DNA of 64,000 nucleotides, from assembly GCA_947363605.1 (NCBI GenBank), contig CANAQK010000001.1, positions 41,307 to 105,306 of the forward strand, in the 5' to 3' direction. This stretch comes from an uncultured Clostridia bacterium. Its GTDB lineage: Bacteria; Bacillota; Clostridia; Oscillospirales; Ruminococcaceae. Made by a program: the position numbers and the translations under genes. Each line of letters starts with the position of its first letter. The first letter of the stretch is position 1. Below the pieces are notes generated by a model. That model made no database searches and was not told where the DNA came from. It saw only the letters and a list, made by a program, of their open reading frames with translations. Below, piece after piece: positions 1 through 7,033 of this stretch.

Positions 1-209
1 GCGGGATCCGCCCCTTTGGCCGATTCACGGACCACCGCTTTAGAAATATCTTCTAATTCTTTTTGGCCGGCAGCTTCACGGCTAAAGGAGATCCGGTCCG
101 TTTTATATGCCGGCTCTGCACTTTTCCCCGGCAAACGCTTTGCCCCCGAGACCCGAACGGTGGACGGAGTTTGATATGCGCCATAGGCGGATACTGCGTT
201 GATCTTCAT
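1..209 (-). CDS. flgM: anti-sigma-28 factor FlgM (N-terminal part, cut by window edge)
   Basis: FlgM binds the flagellar sigma factor FliA (sigma-28) and blocks late flagellar transcription until it is exported through the finished hook-basal body. Reading the minus strand from the ATG at 209 gives about 69 residues beginning MKINAVSAYGAY and, after a variable stretch, TDRISFSREA. This matches the family pattern of MKIN..., an aromatic-rich segment and D[KR][IV].IS. A GGAGAGG ribosome binding site lies just upstream. The C-terminal half, which holds the sigma-binding helices, is outside the window. In related genomes flgM heads an operon flgM-flgN-flgK-flgL-fliW-csrA; that those genes follow here is inference. 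A sigma-28-like promoter lies 70-95 bases upstream, as expected for autoregulation. Confidence 0.82.
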   Translation of the reverse strand, partial: MKINAVSAYGAYQTPSTVRVSGAKRLPGKSAEPAYKTDRISFSREAAGQKELEDISKAVVRESAKGADP

Positions 210-276
210 AGGAACCTCTCCAATCCTGGACTTTCTGCCGAAAATCCCACACTTGTACATGATTTGTCTAATATAA

Positions 277-303
277 ATATCGTCCTGTTCTTAAAAATCT
301 AAA
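277..303 (-). promoter_or_regulatory. sigma-28-like promoter of flgM
   Basis: On the minus strand TTTAGATT is followed by 11 bases and GACGATAT. The -10 matches the sigma-28 consensus GCCGATAT at 7 of 8 positions. The same 8-11-8 architecture occurs upstream of cheV, the receptor at 45571 and the FliK-like gene. The predicted transcript start is about 60 bases upstream of flgM. Confidence 0.6.
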
Positions 304-333
304 CACTCTCCGCGAAAATTCTTTCTTTGCACA

Positions 334-362
334 TTGTCTTTTGACGGATTATTGTTTATAAT
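334..362 (+). promoter_or_regulatory. sigma-A-type promoter of the parA-comFB operon
   Basis: TTGTCT (334-339), a 17-base spacer and a perfect TATAAT (357-362) lie about 90 bases upstream of the TTG start of the ParA gene. Spacing and hexamers fit a vegetative promoter. Confidence 0.65.
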
Positions 363-453
363 GATACTTGTCAACGGTTTTTCAAGCCGGCTGGTTCCAA
401 ACACGGCCGGTCCCTCTCTCACAACCCACAATAACCTGGAGGAAGTGTTTTTC

Positions 454-1215
454 TTGGCGAAGGTGATCACCGTTTCCAATCAAAAAGGCGGCGTAGGCAA
501 AACCACTACCGTCAACGCGCTCGCCTCGGTTTTCCGAAGAAAAGGCTTCAAGGTGCTCTGTGTCGATTTCGACCCGCAGGGCAACCTTTCGTTCGGCTTC
601 CAGGCGGACGCCGAAATGTCCGCCACCATTTATAATACCCTCAAAAAAGAAATCAGCGCCCAATTTTCCATCCAGCATACCCCTATCGGCGATATCATCC
701 CTGCCAATATCCTGCTCAGCGGGATCGAGGTGGAGTTCACCGGGAAAGGCCGTGAATTCCTCCTGCGGGACGCGCTGAAATCCATCCTGGATCTTTATGA
801 TTACATCTTCATTGACTCCCCGCCCGGGCTTGGCGCCCTCACCGTCAACGCCTTTGCCGCGTCGGATTCACTGCTCATCCCGCTGCTTCCCGACATCTAC
901 AGCCTTCAGGGCATTGCCCGGATCGGTGACACGATCGACCGCGTCCGTAAAAGCTGCAACCCCAAGCTCACCGTCGGGGGTGCGTTCCTCGTCCAGTACA
1001 ACGCGATGCAGAATCTTTGCAAACAGACCAAAGGCGCCGCCCAGATGATCGCGCGGGATTACCATATCCCTTTTATGAAGACAACCATCCGCCGCAGTGT
1101 CGTTTTGGCGCAGGCCCAGACCCTTCAGGAGGATATCCTTGATTACGCCCCCAAAAATAACGCCGTACTGGATTATCTTGCCCTGGCAGACGAGCTGCTG
1201 CGGCGCGGGCTATAA
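454..1215 (+). CDS. ParA/MinD-family ATPase
   Basis: A 253-residue P-loop ATPase of the ParA/Soj type. It carries the deviant Walker A motif KGGVGKTT at residues 11-18, the Walker A' segment DFDPQGNLS, and a Walker B region YIFIDSPPGLG. These proteins dimerise with ATP and position plasmids, chromosomes, chemoreceptor arrays or flagella. The start is taken as TTG at 454 because GGAGG sits at 438-442 and the protein then begins directly at the first beta strand (AKVITVSNQ); an ATG at 334 lies upstream of the promoter -10 and has no ribosome binding site. The gene is followed after 15 bases by a ComFB-family gene, and no ParB gene is visible. It is not obviously FlhG, but its place beside flagellin and flgM suggests a motility role (inference). 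Confidence 0.88.
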   Translation: MAKVITVSNQKGGVGKTTTVNALASVFRRKGFKVLCVDFDPQGNLSFGFQADAEMSATIYNTLKKEISAQFSIQHTPIGDIIPANILLSGIEVEFTGKGREFLLRDALKSILDLYDYIFIDSPPGLGALTVNAFAASDSLLIPLLPDIYSLQGIARIGDTIDRVRKSCNPKLTVGGAFLVQYNAMQNLCKQTKGAAQMIARDYHIPFMKTTIRRSVVLAQAQTLQEDILDYAPKNNAVLDYLALADELLRRGL

Positions 1216-1230
1216 CAGGAGGTTTTTTTC

Positions 1231-1683
1231 TTGGCAAAGTCAAAAAAAGAATTCGACAAAGACCTGATGTACAGCAAAATCATGCCCTCGGCCGGCCGGG
1301 GGGAGGAACCCGCCGAGCTTCCGCCTGCCCCCATCGTTGCCGAACCCAAGGAAGAGGAAAACCCGCTTTCCCAGCTGCGGACCCGGCTCTTTCCCCAGCA
1401 AAACCTGTTTGCAGACTTCGACCGGGACGGCACCCATCTTGTCAACCTGATGGAAAACCTGGTGCTCCTCAAGCTGGATCAGGTGTTCTCCAAATTCAAC
1501 TGCTGTAAATGCGACCGGTGCAAAAAAGACGCCGCCGCTCTCGCGCTCAGCAAGCTGCCCGCACGGTATGTCGTCGGCACCCCCAGTCAGCTCCAGCGGA
1601 TGGCTAATGAGGTGCCTGATAAAGACATTACCGCCGCGCTGATCCAGGCGGTGCTTTCGATCCGTTCCAAGCCCCGGCATTAG
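1231..1683 (+). CDS. ComFB-family protein
   Basis: A 150-residue protein whose C-terminal 95 residues match the late-competence ComFB family: NLMENLVLLKLDQV, then the cysteine cluster CCKCDRCKKD, then ALALSKLPARYVVG. In cyanobacteria ComFB-type proteins have been reported to bind c-di-GMP and influence motility and competence; that this one does is inference. The N-terminal 50 residues are low-complexity and acidic/proline-rich. The start is TTG with a strong AGGAGG. It is the second gene of an operon with a ParA-type ATPase, which makes a shared positioning or signalling role plausible. Four cysteines in the central motif could bind metal. Confidence 0.75.
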   Translation: MAKSKKEFDKDLMYSKIMPSAGRGEEPAELPPAPIVAEPKEEENPLSQLRTRLFPQQNLFADFDRDGTHLVNLMENLVLLKLDQVFSKFNCCKCDRCKKDAAALALSKLPARYVVGTPSQLQRMANEVPDKDITAALIQAVLSIRSKPRH

Positions 1684-1694
1684 GGGCTTTTTGA
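1669..1694 (+). terminator. terminator overlapping the comFB stop codon
   Basis: AAGCCCC, a 7-base loop and GGGGCTT, followed by a T run. The stem spans the end of the ComFB gene. Confidence 0.6.
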
Positions 1695-1712
1695 TTTTTA
1701 AAAAACCGCATC

Positions 1713-1745
1713 AAAAAAGCCGTCCCATTTGGGACGGCTTTTATT
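1713..1745. terminator. bidirectional terminator between comFB and flagellin
   Basis: A perfect 12-bp stem (AAAAGCCGTCCC / GGGACGGCTTTT) with loop ATTT. A run of A on one side and T on the other lets it end both the plus-strand comFB transcript and the minus-strand flagellin transcript. Confidence 0.85.
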
Positions 1746-1776
1746 CGTTTTATGCTTGGAACCTGTGCGCTCCGGA

Positions 1777-3342
1777 TTATTGCAGGAGCTGGAGAACCGA
1801 CTGCGGCTGCTGGTTTGCCTGAGCAAGCATAGCCTGTGCAGACTGAACCAGAACGTTCATCTTGGTGTATTCCATCATTTCCTTCGCCATATCTGTATCA
1901 CGGATACGGCTGTTGGAAGCATTCAGGTTCTCGACGGTGGTGTCGAGGTTGTTGATGGTGTAGTCCAGACGGTTCTGGATTGCACCGAGGCTTGCGCGCT
2001 GTGCGGAAACCTTGTCGATCGCGCTGCGGATGGTGTTGATTGCACCCTGTGCGCCTTTCAGCGAGGAAATGTCAACCGAAGCAACACCCAGGGAAGTCGC
2101 GCTCATGCTGTCGATGGACACATTCAGCTGCTGGTAATCTTCATCGGTATCACCGATCTGGAGAACCAGGCCGCCTGTCGAACCGCCAGCAGCACCGGGA
2201 GCACCTGCGAAGACCAGCTTATTGGTATCGAACTTAACTTCGGTTCCCAATACCTGGGAGAGCTGCTGAGCAACTTTTGCATCTACAGCAGCGCCAGTGA
2301 GAACATTGATATCCTTATCCAAAGAAGAAACGTCTACGCTATCTGCTGCAACGACAAATTTTTTGCCGTTGATTTCAAATACTGCATCGTCAAAGTTCGT
2401 GCCGTCATACGCTGTGATAGCGGATGAAGCAATCTCAGTCGAGTCATCTTTAGCGGCAGTTACAGCCAGCGCGCCGGCTTTCGTGGTCTGAGCGCCGGTT
2501 GCAGCAACCGTAACGGTCGAGGAAATACCGGTAACAGCCGGAGCAGCGGTACCTGGCTCTACTGCGTCAAAGGTGAAACCGCCAGAAGCCTGTGTAACTT
2601 TAAACTGGCCTTTCAGGTCTTCAGTAAGCGCTTTCTGAACTTCAGCAGCGAAATCAGCCTCGGTCAAGCCGGAAAGTGTAACCTCTTTCCCATCAGGCCC
2701 AACAACTACTTTATTCGCAGCGTCCTTAACCGTAAACTCGTAGGTGTAGGAGTTGCCGTTATCCAAGGAAACCGTAAAGGATACCTTATCTTTGTTTGCG
2801 GTAGGAGGGGTTAAACCGGTAGCTGCCGAAACGTATTTACCAGCTGTAGCGTCAACTGCAGTGGTGGTCAGATCGGTGGTAATCCCGCCAGTGCTGCCGC
2901 TCGATGCGCCGCCGCCCATGGAACCGTCGAGCAGCTTCATGCCGTTGAAGTTTGCAGACTCGGAAATGCGGTCGATTTCCTCGTTCAGCTGGTTGACTTC
3001 GTCCTGCAGGGTCTTACGGTTTTCGTCCGAGAAGGTGCCGTTTGCTGCACGGGTTGCCAGCTCAACCATACGGTTCAGCATATTGTGGACCTCGACCAGG
3101 TTGCCCTCTGCGGTCTGTACCAGGGAGATACCGTCCTGTGCGTTCAGGGACGCGGTTTCCAGACCTTTGATCTGCGCTTTCATTTTCTCGGAAATTGCCA
3201 GGCCTGCTGCGTCGTCGCCTGCACGGTTAATCCGATAGCCCGAAGACAGTTTTTCCAGGGATTTTGCTACGCGGTTGTTGTTCATGTTCAGCTGACGCTG
3301 AGCGTTGATTGCCATTGTGTTGGTTCTTACGACCATACCCAT
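1777..3342 (-). CDS. flagellin
   Basis: The major filament subunit, exported through the flagellar type III system and polymerised on the cell surface. The 521-residue protein has the conserved N-terminal D0/D1 region (IN.N..A.....N...SLEKLSSG, then RINRAGDDAAGLAIS) and a conserved C-terminal region ending in MLAQANQQPQSVLQLLQ. Between them lie about 230 residues of variable, Thr/Ala/Gly-rich outer domain (roughly residues 150-390). It is therefore much longer than the minimal flagellins of about 300 residues. The start ATG at 3342 has GGAGG at ideal spacing; a second ATG two codons on is too far away. The leader contains two CsrA-type hairpins, one burying the ribosome binding site, and a possible sigma-28 promoter at 3507-3533. 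Confidence 0.97.
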   Translation of the reverse strand: MGMVVRTNTMAINAQRQLNMNNNRVAKSLEKLSSGYRINRAGDDAAGLAISEKMKAQIKGLETASLNAQDGISLVQTAEGNLVEVHNMLNRMVELATRAANGTFSDENRKTLQDEVNQLNEEIDRISESANFNGMKLLDGSMGGGASSGSTGGITTDLTTTAVDATAGKYVSAATGLTPPTANKDKVSFTVSLDNGNSYTYEFTVKDAANKVVVGPDGKEVTLSGLTEADFAAEVQKALTEDLKGQFKVTQASGGFTFDAVEPGTAAPAVTGISSTVTVAATGAQTTKAGALAVTAAKDDSTEIASSAITAYDGTNFDDAVFEINGKKFVVAADSVDVSSLDKDINVLTGAAVDAKVAQQLSQVLGTEVKFDTNKLVFAGAPGAAGGSTGGLVLQIGDTDEDYQQLNVSIDSMSATSLGVASVDISSLKGAQGAINTIRSAIDKVSAQRASLGAIQNRLDYTINNLDTTVENLNASNSRIRDTDMAKEMMEYTKMNVLVQSAQAMLAQANQQPQSVLQLLQ

Positions 3343-3344
3343 AA

Positions 3345-3362
3345 TAATACCTCCATGTATTA
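3345..3362 (-). promoter_or_regulatory. CsrA-type binding hairpin over the flagellin ribosome binding site
   Basis: On the RNA strand UAAUAC, the hexaloop AUGGAG and GUAUUA form a perfect 6-bp stem. The GGA in the loop is part of the Shine-Dalgarno sequence. The core AUACAUGGAGGU agrees with the CsrA consensus RUACARGGAUGU at 10 of 12 positions. CsrA binding here would block flagellin translation, as known for hag in Bacillus subtilis. Confidence 0.7.
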
Positions 3363-3381
3363 GTTATGAAAAAATTTGGAA

Positions 3382-3395
3382 GGGCCTCCATGCCC
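3382..3395 (-). promoter_or_regulatory. second CsrA-type hairpin in the flagellin leader
   Basis: GGGC, hexaloop AUGGAG and GCCC on the RNA strand: the same loop as the hairpin at 3345-3362, 19 bases further upstream. Paired sites of this spacing would suit one CsrA dimer. Confidence 0.6.
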
Positions 3396-3402
3396 CACGT
3401 TT

Positions 3403-3420
3403 GAGAGGGCTTGCCCTCTC
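3403..3420 (-). repeat. perfect inverted repeat in the flagellin leader
   Basis: GAGAGGGC, two bases, GCCCTCTC: an 8-bp perfect stem directly upstream of the two CsrA-type hairpins. There is no T run, so it is not a normal terminator; it may stabilise the flagellin mRNA. Confidence 0.6.
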
Positions 3421-3506
3421 CCGTTCTCGGCCGCCGACGGGAAAAGGCAAATCCGATGAGCGCACCGCCGCTGGCGTCCTGCCTGCGGTTTAGCGTTCTG
3501 TCTTAT

Positions 3507-3533
3507 AAATCGAACTAGAAGGAAGAAAATCAA
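3507..3533 (-). promoter_or_regulatory. possible sigma-28 promoter of flagellin
   Basis: TTGATTTT, 11 bases, TTCGATTT on the minus strand. It fits the architecture of the better sigma-28-like sites in this window but matches the -10 consensus at only about 5 of 8 positions. It would give a leader of about 155 bases. Confidence 0.35.
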
Positions 3534-3597
3534 CTGGCACTCTGCACAAATATAGGTAATCTATTTTGTGCTATTTGCCAAAAGCTTCTTCGATAGA

Positions 3598-3626
3598 GAA
3601 AAAACCACCCAGATGGGTGGTTTTTT
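3598..3626 (-). terminator. terminator of the chemoreceptor gene at 3631-5433
   Basis: An 11-bp stem (AAAAACCACCC / GGGTGGTTTTT) with a 4-base loop, five bases after the stop codon. It has T/A runs on both sides. Confidence 0.85.
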
Positions 3627-3630
3627 CGGA

Positions 3631-5433
3631 TCAATACTTGCCACTATAAGAGCCAAGTTCCTCAAAATCGAAGGAAGGGCTGGATGAAAGTTCATAAGCC
3701 GGCTCCGAGTATTCAGGCGCTGCATAGGCAGTCTGCACCGGGGCGGACGCATCGTGGCGGGGCTTGAAGCGGCTTACCAGGGATTTCAGCATCTGCGCCT
3801 GGCTGGAAAGTTCCTCACTGGCAGCAGCGCTTTGCTCGGCGGTTGCAGAGTTGGTCTGGACCACCGCAGAAATCTGGTCGATCCCCATGGAAACCTGTGC
3901 GATAGCTTCCGCCTGCTCTTTTGCAACAGCCGTGATCTGGTCAACCTGTACGGTAACCTTACTAGCCTTTTCCACAACGGCGGCCAATGCGGCAGCCGTG
4001 CGGTCGGCAATGCGGGAGCCATCCTCGACAGCCCGGATCGAATCGGCGATCAGGCTGGCTGTATTTTTGGAAGCCTCCGCGGATTTGCTGGCAAGGTTAC
4101 GGACCTCATCGGCAACAACGGCAAAGCCTTTTCCGGCGGAACCAGCGCGCGCAGCCTCGACAGCAGCGTTAAGCGCAAGGATATTAGTCTGGAAAGCAAT
4201 ATCTTCAATGGTTTTAATAATTTTGCTGATCTGGTTGGATTTTTCGCTGATCTGTGCCATTGCCGCAATCATTTCCTGCATTTCAGTGTTGCTGGCAGTG
4301 ACGTCCCCACCGGCATCTGCGGTCGTTGCGCTTGCTTCGGAAGCATAATCAGCCATATGCTGAACCTGATTGGAAATTTCGCTGATGGTTGCCACCAGCT
4401 CCTCAACCGAGCTGGCCTGTTCGGTTGCACCCTGGGAGAGCGCCTGAGCACCGGAAGAAACCTGTTCTGCGCCGGCAGAAACCTGCTCGGAGCTTTGATT
4501 GATACCGAAAATGGCATCGCTCAGGCTTCTGTTGATGTGGCGGACAGACTGGAGAAGCGGCGCATAATCCCCCAGATAAGATGCTTCCGCGCGGGTACGG
4601 ACGTCAAAGTTCCCCTGCGCCATCTCTTCCAGCAGGAAGTTAACGTCCTGGATAATCGTATTGAGGCCTTTGGTCAGTTCGCGCATACTGTTGGCAAGCT
4701 GGCCCAATTCATCCTTGGATTCATAGGTAACAGCCACTTGGAGCGAGCCTTTTGCCATCTCTGCTGCCGCAATTTCAAGTTCCTGCACAGGCCGCCGGAT
4801 CCCGCGGGTGATGGAGGTTGCCAGGATTACAGTCAGTACTAAGCTGACAACCGCCAGGGCCAGAAGCTCGAGCATGGTGTTCCGTTTCACATCTGCGCCG
4901 TCCTGATAATAGTCCTGCGCGGCGGTCTGGGAGCCTTCCGAAATTCGAAGCAGTATTTGATTCATTGTGTCAGCGGCCGGTACATACTGTTCGTTAAACA
5001 TCTTCAGCGCCTGCTCGGACTGGCCGTTCTGGGTCAGCGAAAGTACCTGCTGGCGGGCGGAGATCATGGTTTCCAGCGTGCTGTTCAGAGTTGACAGGCC
5101 GGCTGCATCACCCGTGTATTTTTCGTTGATTTTGTCTATGTACTCCTTTAGCTCCGCGCCGGAAGCGCTTGCGGAACTAATGCATTCCTGCACAATGTTG
5201 CTGGAGTTGATCTCCGCTATTGCGCGGTAGATATGCCGCTGAGTTTTCCACACCGCGTTGCGCGCCCCCCAAGCCATATCCACCATCTGGAACGGCTCTG
5301 AATAGAAATCTTCCAGCCCATCGGCCGCCCGGCTAATACCGGTCAAGGAAAATATCACCGAAGTTAGATAAAGCAAAATGATAATACCAAAAGCGAGGAT
5401 CAGCTTTTGGGCTACTTTCAGGTTTTTGAACAT
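3631..5433 (-). CDS. methyl-accepting chemotaxis protein, four-helix-bundle sensor
   Basis: A 600-residue transmembrane chemoreceptor that signals to CheA/CheW. Membrane segment 1 is at about residues 12-32. An extracellular helical region (about 33-188) resembles the 4HB_MCP sensor. Membrane segment 2 is at about 189-210, then a HAMP domain, then the long signalling coiled coil. The coil has the diagnostic hairpin tip ([20 protein letters not shown]) and [13 protein letters not shown]. The last residues are GSYSGKY; a similar tail ends the CZB receptor at 47809-49554. The ligand cannot be told from sequence. The start ATG at 5433 has AGGAGG. The gene lies downstream of the EAL/HDOD gene, with a weak hairpin between them. 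Confidence 0.95.
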   Translation of the reverse strand: MFKNLKVAQKLILAFGIIILLYLTSVIFSLTGISRAADGLEDFYSEPFQMVDMAWGARNAVWKTQRHIYRAIAEINSSNIVQECISSASASGAELKEYIDKINEKYTGDAAGLSTLNSTLETMISARQQVLSLTQNGQSEQALKMFNEQYVPAADTMNQILLRISEGSQTAAQDYYQDGADVKRNTMLELLALAVVSLVLTVILATSITRGIRRPVQELEIAAAEMAKGSLQVAVTYESKDELGQLANSMRELTKGLNTIIQDVNFLLEEMAQGNFDVRTRAEASYLGDYAPLLQSVRHINRSLSDAIFGINQSSEQVSAGAEQVSSGAQALSQGATEQASSVEELVATISEISNQVQHMADYASEASATTADAGGDVTASNTEMQEMIAAMAQISEKSNQISKIIKTIEDIAFQTNILALNAAVEAARAGSAGKGFAVVADEVRNLASKSAEASKNTASLIADSIRAVEDGSRIADRTAAALAAVVEKASKVTVQVDQITAVAKEQAEAIAQVSMGIDQISAVVQTNSATAEQSAAASEELSSQAQMLKSLVSRFKPRHDASAPVQTAYAAPEYSEPAYELSSSPSFDFEELGSYSGKY

Positions 5434-5483
5434 GATTGATTAACCTCCTATTGATGACGTCAAAAACTTTTATTTTAACAGCC

Positions 5484-5517
5484 CCGTTTCCCATCCCGGA
5501 TAGGGATGCCGAAACGG
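5484..5517 (-). terminator. possible terminator or hairpin between EAL/HDOD gene and chemoreceptor
   Basis: Arms of 13-15 bases (CCGTTTC with CATCCC, against GGGATG with GAAACGG) with a small bulge and a 5-base loop. On the minus strand no strong T run follows, so it may only weaken read-through. Confidence 0.4.
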
Positions 5518-5553
5518 ATAGCCGGAAAAACAGCTTGCAGTTCCCTTTTGTCC

Positions 5554-6837
5554 TTACGAATTTGCGGATTCCAATGCTTCCATTGATTCCTTCACATCTT
5601 CATCCTCTGTGGAACGCCCAGGGGACATTAGCTCGGACCAGATCTGGTTGACGGATTCGACGCATTCAAAATATTTCTGTGTCAGTGTATCCATCGGCAT
5701 CCCCAACACGGCAGCGTGGTTCTTCATCCCATTCCAGTCAGCCGTTTCATAACAGAGCACCAGCTGGTAAAGCGCGCCGCACTTGCCTTCGCCGGTAAGC
5801 AGTGCGGTTTTGATTTCGTCTGAAACCGCAAGCTCACTCAAAGCTGTTTCAAGCGAAACCTGCATGAGCGTACCCAGTGTAGAGAACATCCCCATCAGGT
5901 AGGCTTCTGACTGGGAAATTGGCAGGCCTTCCACCATGCTGCTCAATTCTGAACAGAAGGAAGCGCGCAGGAAGGACGTTTTCAGCAGCTCTTCATCCGC
6001 GCTGCCGCTATCATGCCGGAAGCTGAGCAGATACACCCACTGCTTGAGCTGGCCCAAGCCCAGAATCACCAAAGCCTGCTGGATAGATTTTGCCCGGTTG
6101 CGCAACGCAAAATAAGCGGAATTCACCAGCTTCATCAGCGAAAAGGCCAGCGTTGCATCCCGCGAGATAATCTGGGCAATTTCATCAATATCCGGTTCGT
6201 CTTTGGTAACCGCCACAATCAATTGGAAGAAGTTGCTTTGAATATGGTCCATACGGTGTACTTTGGAAACACTTTGCTGGCCGATCGCACTGCCCTGCAT
6301 ATAATCGCATCCCAGCTCAACGGCCTTGTCATAGGCTTCCTGGGTATTGACGTTATAAGCCGCCACCTGCTTATTGAAATTCTTTCCAATGTTGACGATA
6401 TTCTGGAGCGAAGTGCCGTGGGGATCTTTAAAATCCATCTTGATGATATCCACCACATCAAGGATCCAGAAATAACGGGCGGTGAATTCAAAACCGCTGA
6501 TTGCGATCTTATATCCCTGTTTTTTATACCGCTGGACGATTTTCTGTGCCAGCGGATGGATTATCGCGTTGTCCTCAATCTGGATAACCAGCTTATCCGG
6601 AGTAAAAATCCGCGGGACATTCTTCATCAGCAGGTTCGGGGTGAAGGTGATAAACGCCTGTTTCCCGCCCAGGATCCGGTCGTTGTCGAACTGGAGCAGG
6701 AACTGCTCAATAGCGTTCGCCACCGTAGAATCTTTTTGATTGTAGAGGGATGTTTCATCCTGCTGATAGAGGATTTCGTAAGCTGCCACCTTCTGTTTGG
6801 AATCCATGATTGGCTGCCTGACAATATATGTTTCCAT
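5554..6837 (-). CDS. EAL-HDOD protein of the YuxH/CdgJ type, probably inactive in c-di-GMP hydrolysis
   Basis: A 427-residue protein. Residues 1-200 resemble an EAL c-di-GMP phosphodiesterase domain (YIVRQPIMDSKQ...YEILYQ, IKMDFKD). The catalytic E-A-L is replaced by E-I-L and other metal ligands seem missing, as in the YuxH/CdgJ subfamily. Residues 200-410 form an HDOD domain (SRDATLAFSLMKLVNSAYFA). Such proteins act as motility regulators or c-di-GMP effectors without needing catalysis. The start is the ATG at 6837 (GGAGAGG just upstream), not an in-frame ATG 24 codons earlier that lacks a ribosome binding site. It follows the FtsA-like gene in a c-di-GMP-flavoured operon. Confidence 0.85.
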   Translation of the reverse strand: METYIVRQPIMDSKQKVAAYEILYQQDETSLYNQKDSTVANAIEQFLLQFDNDRILGGKQAFITFTPNLLMKNVPRIFTPDKLVIQIEDNAIIHPLAQKIVQRYKKQGYKIAISGFEFTARYFWILDVVDIIKMDFKDPHGTSLQNIVNIGKNFNKQVAAYNVNTQEAYDKAVELGCDYMQGSAIGQQSVSKVHRMDHIQSNFFQLIVAVTKDEPDIDEIAQIISRDATLAFSLMKLVNSAYFALRNRAKSIQQALVILGLGQLKQWVYLLSFRHDSGSADEELLKTSFLRASFCSELSSMVEGLPISQSEAYLMGMFSTLGTLMQVSLETALSELAVSDEIKTALLTGEGKCGALYQLVLCYETADWNGMKNHAAVLGMPMDTLTQKYFECVESVNQIWSELMSPGRSTEDEDVKESMEALESANS

Positions 6838-7033
6838 AGCCTCTCCGTTTCTCCGCTGCTTCCTGTGATCAGGAGCCAAGGAAAGCAAAGCAGCGGTATG
6901 CTCCCCCATTCGTTCCAGAATACGCCGGGATTGCCGTTCAGGCCCTCAGAGCCTGTTCAAGATCCCAGGCATATCCTGAACCCCTCCTATTTTATTCAGC
7001 CCTTGTCCTTACGGCAGGGGACAAAATAACACC

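Noticed and set aside
454-1215. ParA-type ATPase as FlhG (YlxH)
   Set aside because: It has the plain Soj/ParA layout, no FlhG-type N-terminal activation segment that I can recognise, and is not next to flhF. Kept as an unspecified ParA.
1729-2427. Long antisense reading frame across flagellin
   Set aside because: Starts inside the terminator region, lacks domains and mirrors the flagellin codons.
3363-3540. c-di-GMP riboswitch in the flagellin leader
   Set aside because: A GACGCC-like stretch is present on the RNA strand, but the conserved GGGCAAACC-like and GAAA-loop elements of the class I switch are missing, and no class II pattern was seen.
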